Shown in pieces: positions 12,999-23,025 of a stretch of DNA of 64,000 bases. The position numbers were made by a program, and so were the translations under genes. The notes beneath the pieces were generated by a model that was not told the DNA's origin, searched no databases, and saw only the letters and a list, made by a program, of their open reading frames with translations. Within the stretch, counting starts at the first letter, position 1, and every line of letters starts with the position of its first letter. The DNA is from Zingiber officinale (taxonomy: Eukaryota > Streptophyta > Magnoliopsida > Zingiberales > Zingiberaceae): contig NC_056000.1 of the NCBI RefSeq assembly GCF_018446385.1, forward strand, positions 48,454,722-48,518,721, given 5' to 3'.

Positions 12999-15226
12999 TA
13001 CCTTATAAATTATAAACAGTAGCTCACGACCAAAATGGAAAGGAACAAACCATTAGAAGGTCGTAGTGTAATTAGGTATCAGTTTATCTTAACTATATAA
13101 TTACACTAGTACACTTAGAGTGTATTGAGTAGGACCATTTGAGGTCGTTTCTTTTATACTGACTTTATACAGAAACAAAGACCTCGGTTACTATGGAAGT
13201 GTGTGCTCTTAATCCTGATATAATAACAAGCACATATATTTGATATTTATTTCTTTAATTTATCAATGGGTGAGATTTAGTTCGATGAATCAATAAGCCC
13301 GATAAGTTGGGAAATGGTATTACTTATAGTGTGTGTTGTTGATTATAGAAGGAAACTGTGTCCTAGAGATACTAGGTTGATAATGTCCCCAAGAGGAGCT
13401 CATAAGGATTGTCATGTTAAACCCTGCAGGTGGACTTAGTCCGACATGACGATAAGGTTGAGTGGTACTACTCTTGGACTTAGATATTAATTAAATGAGT
13501 TGTCAGTAACTCACTTAATTAGTGGACATTAAATATCTTAAACACATGGAGACTAACACACTCATAATAAGAAGGAGCCCAAAAATGTAATTTGGGATTG
13601 GTGCGGTAGTTCAATGATAGTTCTCTAGTGGAATGAATTATCATTGATAAAATTAAGTTGTGTGTTCGGGGCGAACACGGGATGCTTAATTTTATCGGGA
13701 GACCAAAACCAATTCCTCCTCTCGGTCCCTATCGTAGCCTCTTAGTTATAGAGTTCTATACCCACCTATACCCACCTTCTATACCCACTCAATAAGGGGT
13801 TGGCCAAGCTAGCTTGGGAACAAGCTAGGGCCGGCCTAGGTGGGCGGCCCTAGCTTGAACCCAAGCTAGTAGGGCCGGCCAAAATAAAATTAAAAAGAAT
13901 TTTTAATTTTAATTTTTATTATGTGGAAGAAATAATTTATTAAAGAGAATTTAAATTAAAATTATCTCTCTTGTAAAATTTACAAAAGATTAAAGAAAGA
14001 GATTTGATCTCTTTCCTTATTTGTAGATTGGTGAGATATTTTACTTTCTCTTTAAAAATTATTCACATATTGTAAAATTAAAATTATGGAAATTTCTTTT
14101 TATTAACCATGTAGAGATTTTTAAAGAAATTTTATTTTTTAAAATTTCCGGAAACAAATTAGGAAGTTTTAATTGTTGATTAAAACTTGTCCAATTTGTT
14201 CTCCAATGATGTGGCCGGCCATGAGATTGTAATTGGGGAAATTTTATTTTATTTTTTCTCAATTAAATCATGACAAGGAAATTGAGGAAATTTTATTGTA
14301 ATTAAATTTCCTAATTTGCCTAGGCCAAGGAATATAAAAGAAGGGGTGAGGGTGGCTTCATGGAACAACCTCTATTGTTTTCTCTCCCTCTTTTCCTTGG
14401 TGTTGTGGCCGGCCATCATCCTCTCCCTCTCTTCCTCTTGTGGTGGCCGAATACTTCATCCCTCTTGGAGTTCTTGTGGTGGCCGGATACTACTTGGAGA
14501 AGAAGAAGAGAAAGCTAGCATCTCTTGGAGCTTGGTTAGTATTTTGGTTTTCTTCTTTGGTGAAGTTCTTCCTTTGTGGCCGAACCTTGCTTGGAGGAGA
14601 AGAAGGTGGTTGGTGGTTTCTCATCTCGGTAGATCGTTGCCCACACAACGTCCGAGGTTAGAAGAGGAATACGATAGAAGATCAAGAGGTTTTTCTACAA
14701 GGTATAACTAGTAATTTTTATTTCCGCATCATACTAGTTATTTATGGAAATAATACCAAATACAAGAGGCTTACGTTCTAGTATTTCGAATATGTTTTTC
14801 GAAGTTGTGTTCTTTTGTTTTTTTTTTCCTTGTGATTTGATTGTTCTTTTTGGTTAACCTAAAGTTATTTTAGGAAATTAAATATTAGCTTTCTATAAAA
14901 GGTTTTGTCTAGTCGGTGGTGGTTGCTCCCATATCCAAGAAGGCCATGTGCCTCGCCACGTCAGTACTGGGAACCAATTATGGAAATTAATATTTAATGG
15001 AATTAATAACTTAAGGTGATTTGGGTCGAACGTGTTAAGTTCCGCAGGAGACCCAAGTCAAAACCTAAAAGAACGAATAGGTTAAGTTTTGGATCAAACG
15101 TGTTAAGTTCCGCAGGCGATCCAAAATTTAATTTAAAAGAACACATGGTAGCTAGGAAAAGGTTCAGACCTTTGTACAAAATTTTTGTACAGTGGAACCT
15201 CTAGGTTTTCCGAGTAGCAACCAACA
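12999..15226 (+). repeat. Outer 3' LTR, second part
   Basis: It continues the LTR started at 3102 (taccttataaattataaac onward) and ends ccgagtagcaaccaaca. It is homologous to the inner LTRs in the opposite orientation, including the ggccggcc-rich zone and the paired gttaagttccgcagg phrases near 15035 and 15105. The five bases after the end (gttac) would be the outer target duplication; its partner is outside the window. Confidence 0.85.
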
Positions 15227-15807
15227 GTTACCCATGTGTGGCCGGCCACATAATGAAAGGAGGTTTCATTTTTTGTGGCAATTGATTAGGTGGTAATTAT
15301 TCCATCTTCTTCCTAGCTTCTTCCTCCTCCTTTGCTGTGGTTGCCGTGAGCTTTCATGGAGGGAGAAGGTGTATGAGTTGTGTTCCAAGAAAAGGGTGAA
15401 GTGAAGGTCAAAAAGGAGGGTACCTAGAGGATTATGTGAGATCCCTTTTTCTTTTCTTTCCTTTCTCCCCTTTTAAATCCTACCCGAGAGCCCTAGAGAG
15501 TGCTAGCACACTTGGGTGCTCTCTTCTCCATCCTTGAGTGTTAGAGAACACCTCTTGTTCGTGTGGATATCACTAGAGAGTTGTCTACGTTGACAACTTT
15601 GAGATCCGGCGTACCGTTGGACGAGCGGGATTTGCAAGGGCACGCTTCGAAGGTAAAATGTTTTTCCTTTGTAGATCTACTGTAGATCATAGTTTAAAAC
15701 TCGTACTCATATTTTCGGAAATTTTTCTTCGCACGGATCCAATGGCTAGGGGTTTCGAGGTTTTCGCGACGCGAAAAAGCGATTTTCGCGGCCCGAAAAA
15801 CCCAACA
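15227..15807 (+). repeat. LTR-like segment of another retroelement
   Basis: Its 3' edge, near 15770-15807, holds gcgacgcgaaaaagcgattt and ends cccaaca. Upstream is a leader-like stretch (gtgtggatatcactagagag) of a type common at plant Copia LTR ends. The left edge is cut by the outer Copia insertion. Neither a partner LTR nor a primer site was found, so this could be internal sequence of the element ending at 18550. Confidence 0.4.
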
Positions 15808-16684
15808 GGATTAACCTTGAGCTATTTCAAAGTCTTTCGAACTTTGTATCAAGATTAAAAAATGGGAGTTATTTTCATAGAAAACTATTTTTCCATGATA
15901 ATATATGTTATGAGGAATGTATCCTCAAAATTTTACAATTTTTGGAATTTTTTGTAATTTTTTAGGGGTTTCTGAATTTCGGGAGAAAAATCAGAAATTC
16001 TTATCAGAGAGTCGTGGACCGATCAGAGGAGATCCTGATCGGTCCAGGGAAGTCTGGATCGGTCACTGGACCGATCTAGGGCAGTGTGGATCGGTCTGGT
16101 GACCGATCCAGTGGAGTCCTGATTGGTCTGGTGACCGATCCAGTGGAGTCCTGATCGGTCTGGTGACCGATCAGAGCGTGCCAAAATGCTGATTTTCGAC
16201 TGTTGTCTGAAATTTCAGCTATGGAAGTTAGTGCTTTAGATTTCTAAAGGGTTGAAACTCTCCAAGACATTGTTGGTGCAATGGTCAAGGAGGAGTTGAC
16301 CTTTAGGGGGAGTTTTACCTATTGGTCAAGGGGGAGTTGACTTTTAGGGGGAGTTTTTACTCGTCAAGATTTCTGAGGATGAGTGATATGGGATTATCAC
16401 TAAGTTGATTGTTGATTTTAGTATCAAGGGGGAAATTAAGGGTTTCAATGAAAGGTATGGGACTTTCATTAGGAAGAAACTCTTGACCTTGATTCACTTT
16501 TTTTGGTGTGTCAAAAAAGGGGAGAATGTCCAGAGAATGTTCAAGGAAGAATATTGGAGTTTGGGGAGAATGTTCAGAGAATGTTCGAGGAAGAACATTG
16601 GAGAACTGTTGGAAAACCTAAGTTAGGTTATCGGGTTAACCTAACTTGATTATGGTTTTTGTCAAACATCAAAAAGGGGGAGAT
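15808..16684 (+). mobile_element. 3' non-coding tail of an LTR element, probably SIRE-like Copia (fossil)
   Basis: There is no convincing gene. A hairpin-rich minisatellite lies at 16010-16190, then repeated ggggga(g) phrases (16307-16435), then a purine-rich tract (aaaaagggggagat) directly before an LTR start at 16685. Purine-rich tails with such phrases precede the 3' LTR in SIRE-like elements; the assignment is by style, not by a coding domain. Confidence 0.5.
16010..16190. repeat. Minisatellite of inverted GATCGGTC / GACCGATC motifs
   Basis: Alternating gatcggtc and gaccgatc occur every 15-30 bases. The clearest unit is about 32 bp: gaccgatccagtggagtcct followed by gatcggtctggt. Each unit can fold on itself. 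The same motif pair reappears at about 17635-17920 in the neighbouring LTR. Confidence 0.8.
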
Positions 16685-16880
16685 TGTTGGTGCAACCTTA
16701 GGTCAAGGTTGACCTGGGTGACCCGACTCGAGTTGACCTGACTCGAGGTATATTTTGATGTTTGACAAGAATGAAGAAGTTATATTTTGATATTTGACAA
16801 GAATAGGAACTTGGGGGATTGTGGGTGCAACCTTTGGTCAAGGTTGACCTGGTTGACCCGACTTGAGTAGACCTGATTCG

Positions 16881-17054
16881 GGAAAAGTCCAAGTATGGAG
16901 ACTTGGCACGGAAAGGTCCAAGCAGGGAGCTTGGCACGGGAAAAGTCCAAGTATGGAGGCTTGGCACGGAAAAGTCCAAGCAGGGAGCTTGGCACGGGAA
17001 AAGTCCAAGCAGGGAGCTGGGCACGGGGAAAAGTCCAAGTATGGAAGCTTGGCA
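16881..17054. repeat. 29-bp hairpin minisatellite (6 copies)
   Basis: About six tandem copies of ggaaaagtccaagcaggg followed by agcttggcac. Each unit holds ccaag...cttgg, so each can form its own small stem. Copies alternate between a 'tatgga' and a 'caggga' version. Confidence 0.85.
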
Positions 17055-17058
17055 TGAG

Positions 17059-17605
17059 AGGTCGGAGAGGGCTCGGTAGCTCGTTCTCTGGACTAGGTCA
17101 GAGAGGGCTCGATAGCTCGTTCTCTGGACCGAACGTGGAAGTCGGAGAGGGCTCGATAGCTCGTTCTCCGGACTAGGTCAGAGAGGGCTCGGTAGCTCGT
17201 TCTCTGGACTGGATGGAGTCGGAGAGGGCTCGGTAGCTCGTTCTCCGGACTAGGTCAGAGAGGGCTCGGTAGCTCGTTCTCTGGACCGGACGAAGTTGGA
17301 GAGGGCTCGGTAGCTCGTTCTCTGGACTAGGTCAGAGAGGGCTCGGTAGCTCGTTCTCTGGACCGGACGTGGAAATCGGAGAGGGCTCGATAGCTCGTTC
17401 TCCGGACTAGGTCAGAGAGGGCTCGGTAGCTCGTTCTCTGGACCGGACGTGGAAGTCGGAGAGGGCTCGGTAGCTCGTTCTCCGGACTAGGTCAGAGAGG
17501 GCTCGGTAGCTCATTCTCTGGACCGGACGTGGAAGTCGGAGAGGGCTCGGTAGCTCGTTCTCCGGACTAGGTCAGAGAGGGCTCGGTAGCTCGTTCTCTA
17601 GATCA
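17059..17605. repeat. 80-bp two-part tandem array (about 7 copies)
   Basis: The unit is two related halves: gtcggagagggctcggtagc plus tcgttctccggactag, then gtcagagagggctcggtagc plus tcgttctctggaccggacgtggaa. Copies start near 17059, 17138, 17218, 17295, 17375, 17455 and 17535. Halves alternate strictly, so the array grew by duplicating the pair. There are no spacers, so it is not a CRISPR. Confidence 0.9.
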
Positions 17606-17634
17606 GGAAGGCTTTAGGGTTTAAGGCTGGGAAA

Positions 17635-17920
17635 TTGGATCGGTCTGCTGACCGATCCAGTGATACTATGGGTATCTGGATCGGTCTGGTGAACGATCAG
17701 TAACCAAACAGATTGGGAGAAGGAATAGGAGGGATCGGTCTGTGGACCGATCCACCTATGGCCTGATCGGTCCACAGACCGATCAGGGCCCTAAACCAAC
17801 TCTCTATGAGAGTTGGGATTGGTCTGGGGACCGATCAGCCTAGGGCCTGATCGGTCCCCTGACCGATCAGATCCATCCTGGATCGATCAGGGTGGAGCCT
17901 GATCGGTCTAGGTCTAGCCG
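17635..17920. repeat. Second GATCGGTC / GACCGATC hairpin cluster
   Basis: At least eight alternating copies of gatcggtc and gaccgatc (for example gcctgatcggtccacagacc followed by gatcagg). It is the same motif as at 16010-16190, although one cluster lies before the LTR and the other inside it. Confidence 0.8.
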
Positions 17921-18550
17921 TTGAGTCACAACGGCTAGATTTCTGTGTCTGTTTCTGTCTTCTTCGCAGGTTCAGGTTATATAACGAGGTCGAGGGCCTC
18001 TGCAAGAAGATATAAGAAAAGAAAAAAAAAGGAAGACTTTTTCTTGCTCCTGCGATCTGAGCTTTGTTGAGCTCTCCACTGCTGAAGCTTCGTGTGAGCT
18101 TCCCTCGGCTGGACTCCAACTGATCAGTTGCTGCTGTGGTTGGCATCCGTGAAGTTCATGCTTCATCAACAGTCAACGAGAAGGCAAGCAAACTAGTGTT
18201 TTTACATTCATATTGTTCTTGGCTTCTTGCTGTATTTCTTGTACTCCGATCTTGCTGTTGCAAGAGAGATTGTGGCGAGGTTTCTCCACCCAGAAGGAGT
18301 TTTTATTAGCCGGTTTTCCGGGGTCTCATCCACCGACGGATTGATAGGATTCGTCCACCTTACGGACAAGCCGAGGAGTAGGAGTATCATCTCCGAACCT
18401 CGTTATATCATCGCGTTTGAGGTTTGATATTCTCCTGTTTCGTTTCTATCTTTTATTTCCGCTGCACTAACTAAAATTATAGGAAGAAACGAGAATTTGG
18501 GGTCGGCTATTCACACCCCCCCTCTCTAGCCACGTCCGAAGGTCCTAACA

Positions 18551-19466
18551 TTTAGGAGCACAGGTAGTCGAGCGGAAGACGCAGCTAGCGAGAAGGACGG
18601 CAATCGGTACGTCCGAGGGGCGAGGCGCTGTGAAAGAGTACACCGGCAGACGAGAAGGAAGTGTGACTTGGTTTCGAGGGACGAGAAGCCATAGCGGAAA
18701 ACTGCTCGAGGAGCAAGAGACGCAGCTAGCGAGAAGGTCGGCACGGAGTGCGACCGAGGGACGAAGAATGCGGATGAGTACGCTAGCAGACGAGAAGGAA
18801 GCATGCGGCGATCCCGAGGGACAAGAAGCCGGAGCGGAAGCTTGCTTGAGAAGATCGGATGTTGGGTTCGGGTGAGCCCTATTCCGGATGGCAGAGATCA
18901 CCCAAGAGAGCAGAAGACTCGGTCTGAGATGAACGGAGTCGGAGCAGAAGACCCGGGCTGAAAAAAGTCAACGGAGTTGACTTTTCCAACCGGGCCGTCC
19001 GGAACCCTTTCGGGTGCCTGGAGTTGACTTTTTGACCATATCGCGTCAATCGCGATCTGAACGTTGGGGGATAAAGTTTTATCCCCCCAGGGCGTCCGGA
19101 ACCCCTTCAGGACGCCCCGACCAAGGCTATAAATACAGCCTTGGTCCAAAAGCTTTTAAACAACTCAAGGAATTCATTTCTAACACTTGTACGCTTCAAT
19201 TCTAGATTAGCTTCTCTGTTTGTGCACTTCATTGCTGTAAGAGGCTTCTCCGCCTGAAAGAGTATTTTAGTACTACACTTTCCTTGGATTAACAACCTCC
19301 CCGGTTGTAACCAAGTAAATATCATTGTGCCTCTTCTTTCTGTTCTGTTTCAATTTATTGCTTCTCTATTTTATGCAAGTGTTCTGTTGAAAGTTCGAGG
19401 AGAGTTTTTGTTTTTGTTTTTGCAGGCTATTCAACCCCCCTTCTAGCTGGCCGTCGTGGTCTAACA
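18551..19466 (+). repeat. Truncated LTR of a second SIRE-like element (fossil)
   Basis: It has a TATA-like box (tataaatacagcc at about 19128) and a cytosine-rich end phrase (ctattcaacccccc) before the terminal ctaaca at 19466. About 18555-18855 is an imperfect two-copy repeat of roughly 140-145 bp (agacgcagctagcgagaagg in both). The left edge is cut at the end of the preceding LTR and no left terminus is seen. Confidence 0.6.
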
Positions 19467-22206
19467 GCTTCTCAATGATGGTGTTCACCTCTAGGCGCGG
19501 GTTTTTCTGAGCGGTCCTTGCTTCTTATCTAACCATCTCAACGTAGTATCACCGAGTGGCTAATTGGTCACCTTTGACTTCTCCCGCCTTGTCATCCACC
19601 GGGAACTTAATCTTCTGGCAGTATGTGAACACTACCGCTCGGAACTTGTTCAGGGTCGGTCAGTCTAATATAATGTTGTAGGTTGATGGTGCGTATACCA
19701 CAATGAAGTTTGTGATCCTTGTCCTCTTCAGGGGCTCCTCGCCGAGTGAGATGGCCAACTTGGTCTGGCCAATTGGTAGCACTTCGTTGCCCGTGAAATC
19801 GTAGAGCGGGGTCGTAATCAGTAGCAGTTTACTCCAGTCGATTTGTAACTGATCAAATGTCTTCTTGTATATGATGTTCACCGAGCTCCCTGTATCAACA
19901 AAAGTTTGATGGATTGTATAATTGACGATTACCGCTTGGATGATCAGTGCATCATCATGAGGGACCTCCACTCCCTCTAAATCTTTAGGGACGAAGCTGA
20001 TTTCGAGTCCTTCAGCTCTCTCCTTGCTACAGCCAACAGCGTGGATCTCGAATTGCCGAGCATGCGACTGCCTTGCTCAGTTAGAATCTCCGTCGGTCGG
20101 CCCTCCGGCGATCATTCCTATCTCTCCTTGAGCAGTGTTACTTCAATTCTCTTCTTCCCGTGCCGACGGTTTGTTCCGCTCGGCAAAGACTCGGGCGGGA
20201 CTTGGATTGTTCCCACTCTGAGACCGATGGTGGCGTGGTTTGGCTATTCTTTCTTTCTCCCTTTGGATGGTTGATTGGCGCCTTTGTCGCCGATCAAGTG
20301 ATGGGGATCGACGACGATATCCCCGCGGGGCCGCCCTATTAGCTGCCAAGTTGTAGCAATCCCGGGTGTTGTGCGTTGCTAACTGGTGGAAGGAGCAGAA
20401 CATCGGCTTCCACATCTTGCCTTTTGCCTCCTTTGGATGAGCGGTCACCACATGTTTCACGACATGTGTCCTGGGCTCGTGTGGTGGGGCTCCTGATCAA
20501 GGCATCTTGGGGGGTTGATGACTGCTCATCTACCGCCGTTCAGATGCTCCTGCGGGCTCGGCGGTCATCTCCTTCTTCCTTGTCGCCCAGGCTTCTTCCA
20601 TGTTGATGTATTCGTTGTCCTTCTTTTGTAGGTGGCCAAAGTCCTTTAGCGACCTCCGAATGAGTGACCGGAAGAACTCTCCTTCGGTGATCCCTTAGGT
20701 GAAAGCATTCACCAACACGTCCGAGGAGACCACCGGGATGTCTATCGCCACCTGATTGAAGCGCTGGATATAAGCCCTCAATGCCACTCGAGACCCCTGC
20801 TTCAGTGAGAATAGATTCACACTCGTCTTTTGGTGGCGGCAATTGCTAGCGAAGTGATGCAGAAAGGCCGCTCGAAAGTCTTGGAAGCTGTGGATCGAGC
20901 TACTCGACAACCGTTTGAACCAACGTTGCGCCGATCCAAATAGCGTTGTGAGGAAGACTCGGTATTTCAATACCCCATCTGTGTACTAGTGAAGTGTGAC
21001 CACGTTATTGAACTTGGCCAAGTGGTCGTCGGGGGTAGGCCACTCCATTATATTCCCCGATCGTCAGTGGGGTATAATGCTTCAGTAGAGGGTCATTTAG
21101 GATCCCTTCCAAAAACTGCTGGTTGATCCGCTCGGGCGAATCATCCTCTTTGGGTGCTTTCCCTTTCCTTTTGTCTCAAGCCGATGCCTCATCCGAGGAA
21201 GACCCCCGATCTCTATCCGCTTGGTCCCTCTCTTTTGTTGGAGTCCATAACAGTGCTCGGTGGATTGGGACCAGCGCATTAGGGGCTTCCCTATAGGTGT
21301 CGATCGGCCTCTTGTTCGGTTCCTGAGTGGAGAGTTGTTCCACTCGGTCCCCTTGCTCAGTCTGGCGACCGGCCACTGAAGCTGCAGGCTCCTGTGCTTG
21401 TCGATCGGCCAGCGTCTGTTGTTGCTTTTGCTCCACTATCTTCGCCGCTCGGGCCTGTATCAGTAGGTCAAGATCCTCTTGCGTCAGTGTCACCATTGTG
21501 AATCGTCTAGCGTCTTCTATCTTCTCATTTGGATGCAGATTACGTTCTCACAAATGGCGCCAAAATGATCTTGTCTGAAAGCGTGAAGCTGGAAAGCTGG
21601 GGATATGGCGGCTCTGCTGACTGAATAAAGACCTCGTTCCTCTCTACAAAATAAAACCAAACCAAGGAAGGGGTCCCTGGTGTTGACCCTCCGATGCTCA
21701 AGTTAGAAACAGAATAAGAGAAAATGAAAGTACTAGGGACAGAGATGAATCTTGCCTTTCTTCATACCTATCGTACTCTTTTATACTTTTCTTAGTGACC
21801 CTTTATATTTACCTGTTTAATGATATTAATTACCGATAGAAGACATCTTTGTCTTGGCTTCTTCGCATTCAATGATAGATGGAGTGTTCTCTTTTGTTTT
21901 CTCTTTCCCTTATTAAATATCTGTCTTTTTCTCTTTTATTATATTGGTTCATTATTCACTGTCAATGTCATACCCTGAATTGGACGGATGGCTCGCTCAG
22001 CCCACTCTCCAGCCGATCGGGTTGACCGGACATTGTTCATCCAAACGGTCGACCGGACGACGGTTCCTCCGATCGGCCTATGTAGCCCCCTCTCGCTCGA
22101 GCGAAGCGATCGAGCCTCTTTGAGCCCTGATGTTAATAGTGTTGACTTTAACTTCCATCGTGGCTATTGACCCGTGTCCGATAAACTCCTCTTTATTGCC
22201 GCATCA
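19467..22206 (-). mobile_element. Ty3/Gypsy retrotransposon, 5' half, broken (fossil; Tat-like)
   Basis: It reads on the minus strand. Its 5' LTR is 21566-22206 (641 bp, TGAT...ATCA ends). A primer site with tggcgcc (21556-21562, reverse complement) follows; its first bases fit tRNA-Asp. Then come a gag N-terminal region (21176-21496), a retrotransposon-gag core (20695-20970, with a GSAQRWFKRL-type patch), a zinc-knuckle-like part (20143-20460) and an aspartic protease with a DTGSS active site (19660-19971). The layout and the protease-to-RT linker resemble the Tat/Retand branch. Reverse transcriptase and everything after it are cut off at 19467 by the LTR at left. Broken in several places. 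Confidence 0.82.
21566..22206 (-). repeat. Gypsy 5' LTR
   Basis: It runs 641 bp with a perfect four-base inverted end (tgat / atca). It shares the phrase tgctcaagt(t/c)ag and general build with LTR-like segments at 39614-41032 and 43328-44207, so all three look like distant members of one Gypsy LTR group. Confidence 0.75.
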
Positions 22207-23017
22207 ACTTTTTTTTTTTTTTTTTTTTTTTTACGTTTTTTTGTTATGTTTTAAAACTTTACGTTTTTTTTACTTTATGTTTTTCTCTTTGTTTTTTATT
22301 TTTGGTACTTTACGTTGTGTGTTTTTTTCTTTCTGTTTTGAACTTTATATTTTTTTAAGTATATTTTTAACTTTCCTATATGTATATTCAAAAATACAAC
22401 TTTATTTTCTTAAATAAAATATCATATATTTTCATTTTTATTCAATTTTCATAATTTAAAATAAAACTTTAGTTATAAAAAACTTTATAGATATTTTTAG
22501 TTAAATTTCATTTTTTCTGAAACTTTCTGATTCTGAGTTGCTATCACTTTTACTGACATTTTAGGGTTTATGGAATATGGATCATTATTTAAAAATTAAC
22601 TATTATTTAAATTAAATAAGATTTTTATTGATAATATAATTAAAATTATCAAGATAACCCGAACTAAACACCATTAATCAACATCTAAAATATCATCCTA
22701 TTTAATTTTTATTATTAATTCTGAATACTTTTATCATTGCATCAGACTTGTGGTACCTTACTAATAAATTTATCATATTATATGTCATTAGATTTAATAA
22801 TAAGATTTAAACTTTTTTTAAAAAAAAATGTTGCTAGTTAAAATTACTTTTTTATTAAAAAATCAGCAATTAGTTTTGATGCTTCTGTATCAAAATAATA
22901 AAATTTATTTATTTTCATGTGCGAATTAATTATTTTCGTTGTGCGGGTATTTAAAGTAAGCCCATAGTTAAACTTTGTAGTCCCTACTGCATACTTCGAA
23001 CTCTATGCGGTTTGTCT
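22207..23017. other. AT-rich non-coding stretch; former upstream DNA of the BSD gene
   Basis: It starts with a run of about 24 thymines, followed by loosely repeated tttacgtttttttt phrases to about 22330. The rest is AT-rich with no gene. The last part (about 22930-23017) was contiguous with the BSD gene before the hAT insertion, so it probably contains what is left of that gene's original promoter. Confidence 0.5.
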
Positions 23018-23025
23018 GCTGTAAA
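23018..23025. repeat. 8-bp target-site duplication of hAT element, left (gctgtaaa)
   Basis: It is identical to 25956-25963. Eight bases is the hAT hallmark. Confidence 0.95.

Larger units (their letters stand above)
16685..18550 (+). repeat. LTR of a SIRE-like Copia element, swollen by minisatellites (fossil)
   Basis: It starts tgttggtgcaaccttaggtc after a polypurine tract and ends gaaggtcctaaca. Near the end is the cytosine-rich phrase tattcacacccccc typical of SIRE-like LTR ends. The first 130 bp are repeated imperfectly from about 16815 (gattgtgggtgcaacc), including the purine-rich lead-in. Inside are the arrays at 16881-17054 and 17059-17605 and a GATCGGTC cluster at 17635-17920. It appears to be the 3' LTR of the element at left; the 5' half is not visible. 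Confidence 0.65.

Noticed and set aside
16698-17176. Overlapping frames on both strands with repeated Trp/Phe or Gly/Lys motifs
   Set aside because: They are produced by the 29-bp minisatellite and have no independent support.
17059-17605. Regular array that could be mistaken for a CRISPR
   Set aside because: Units are contiguous and two-part with no unique spacers, and the setting is a plant LTR.
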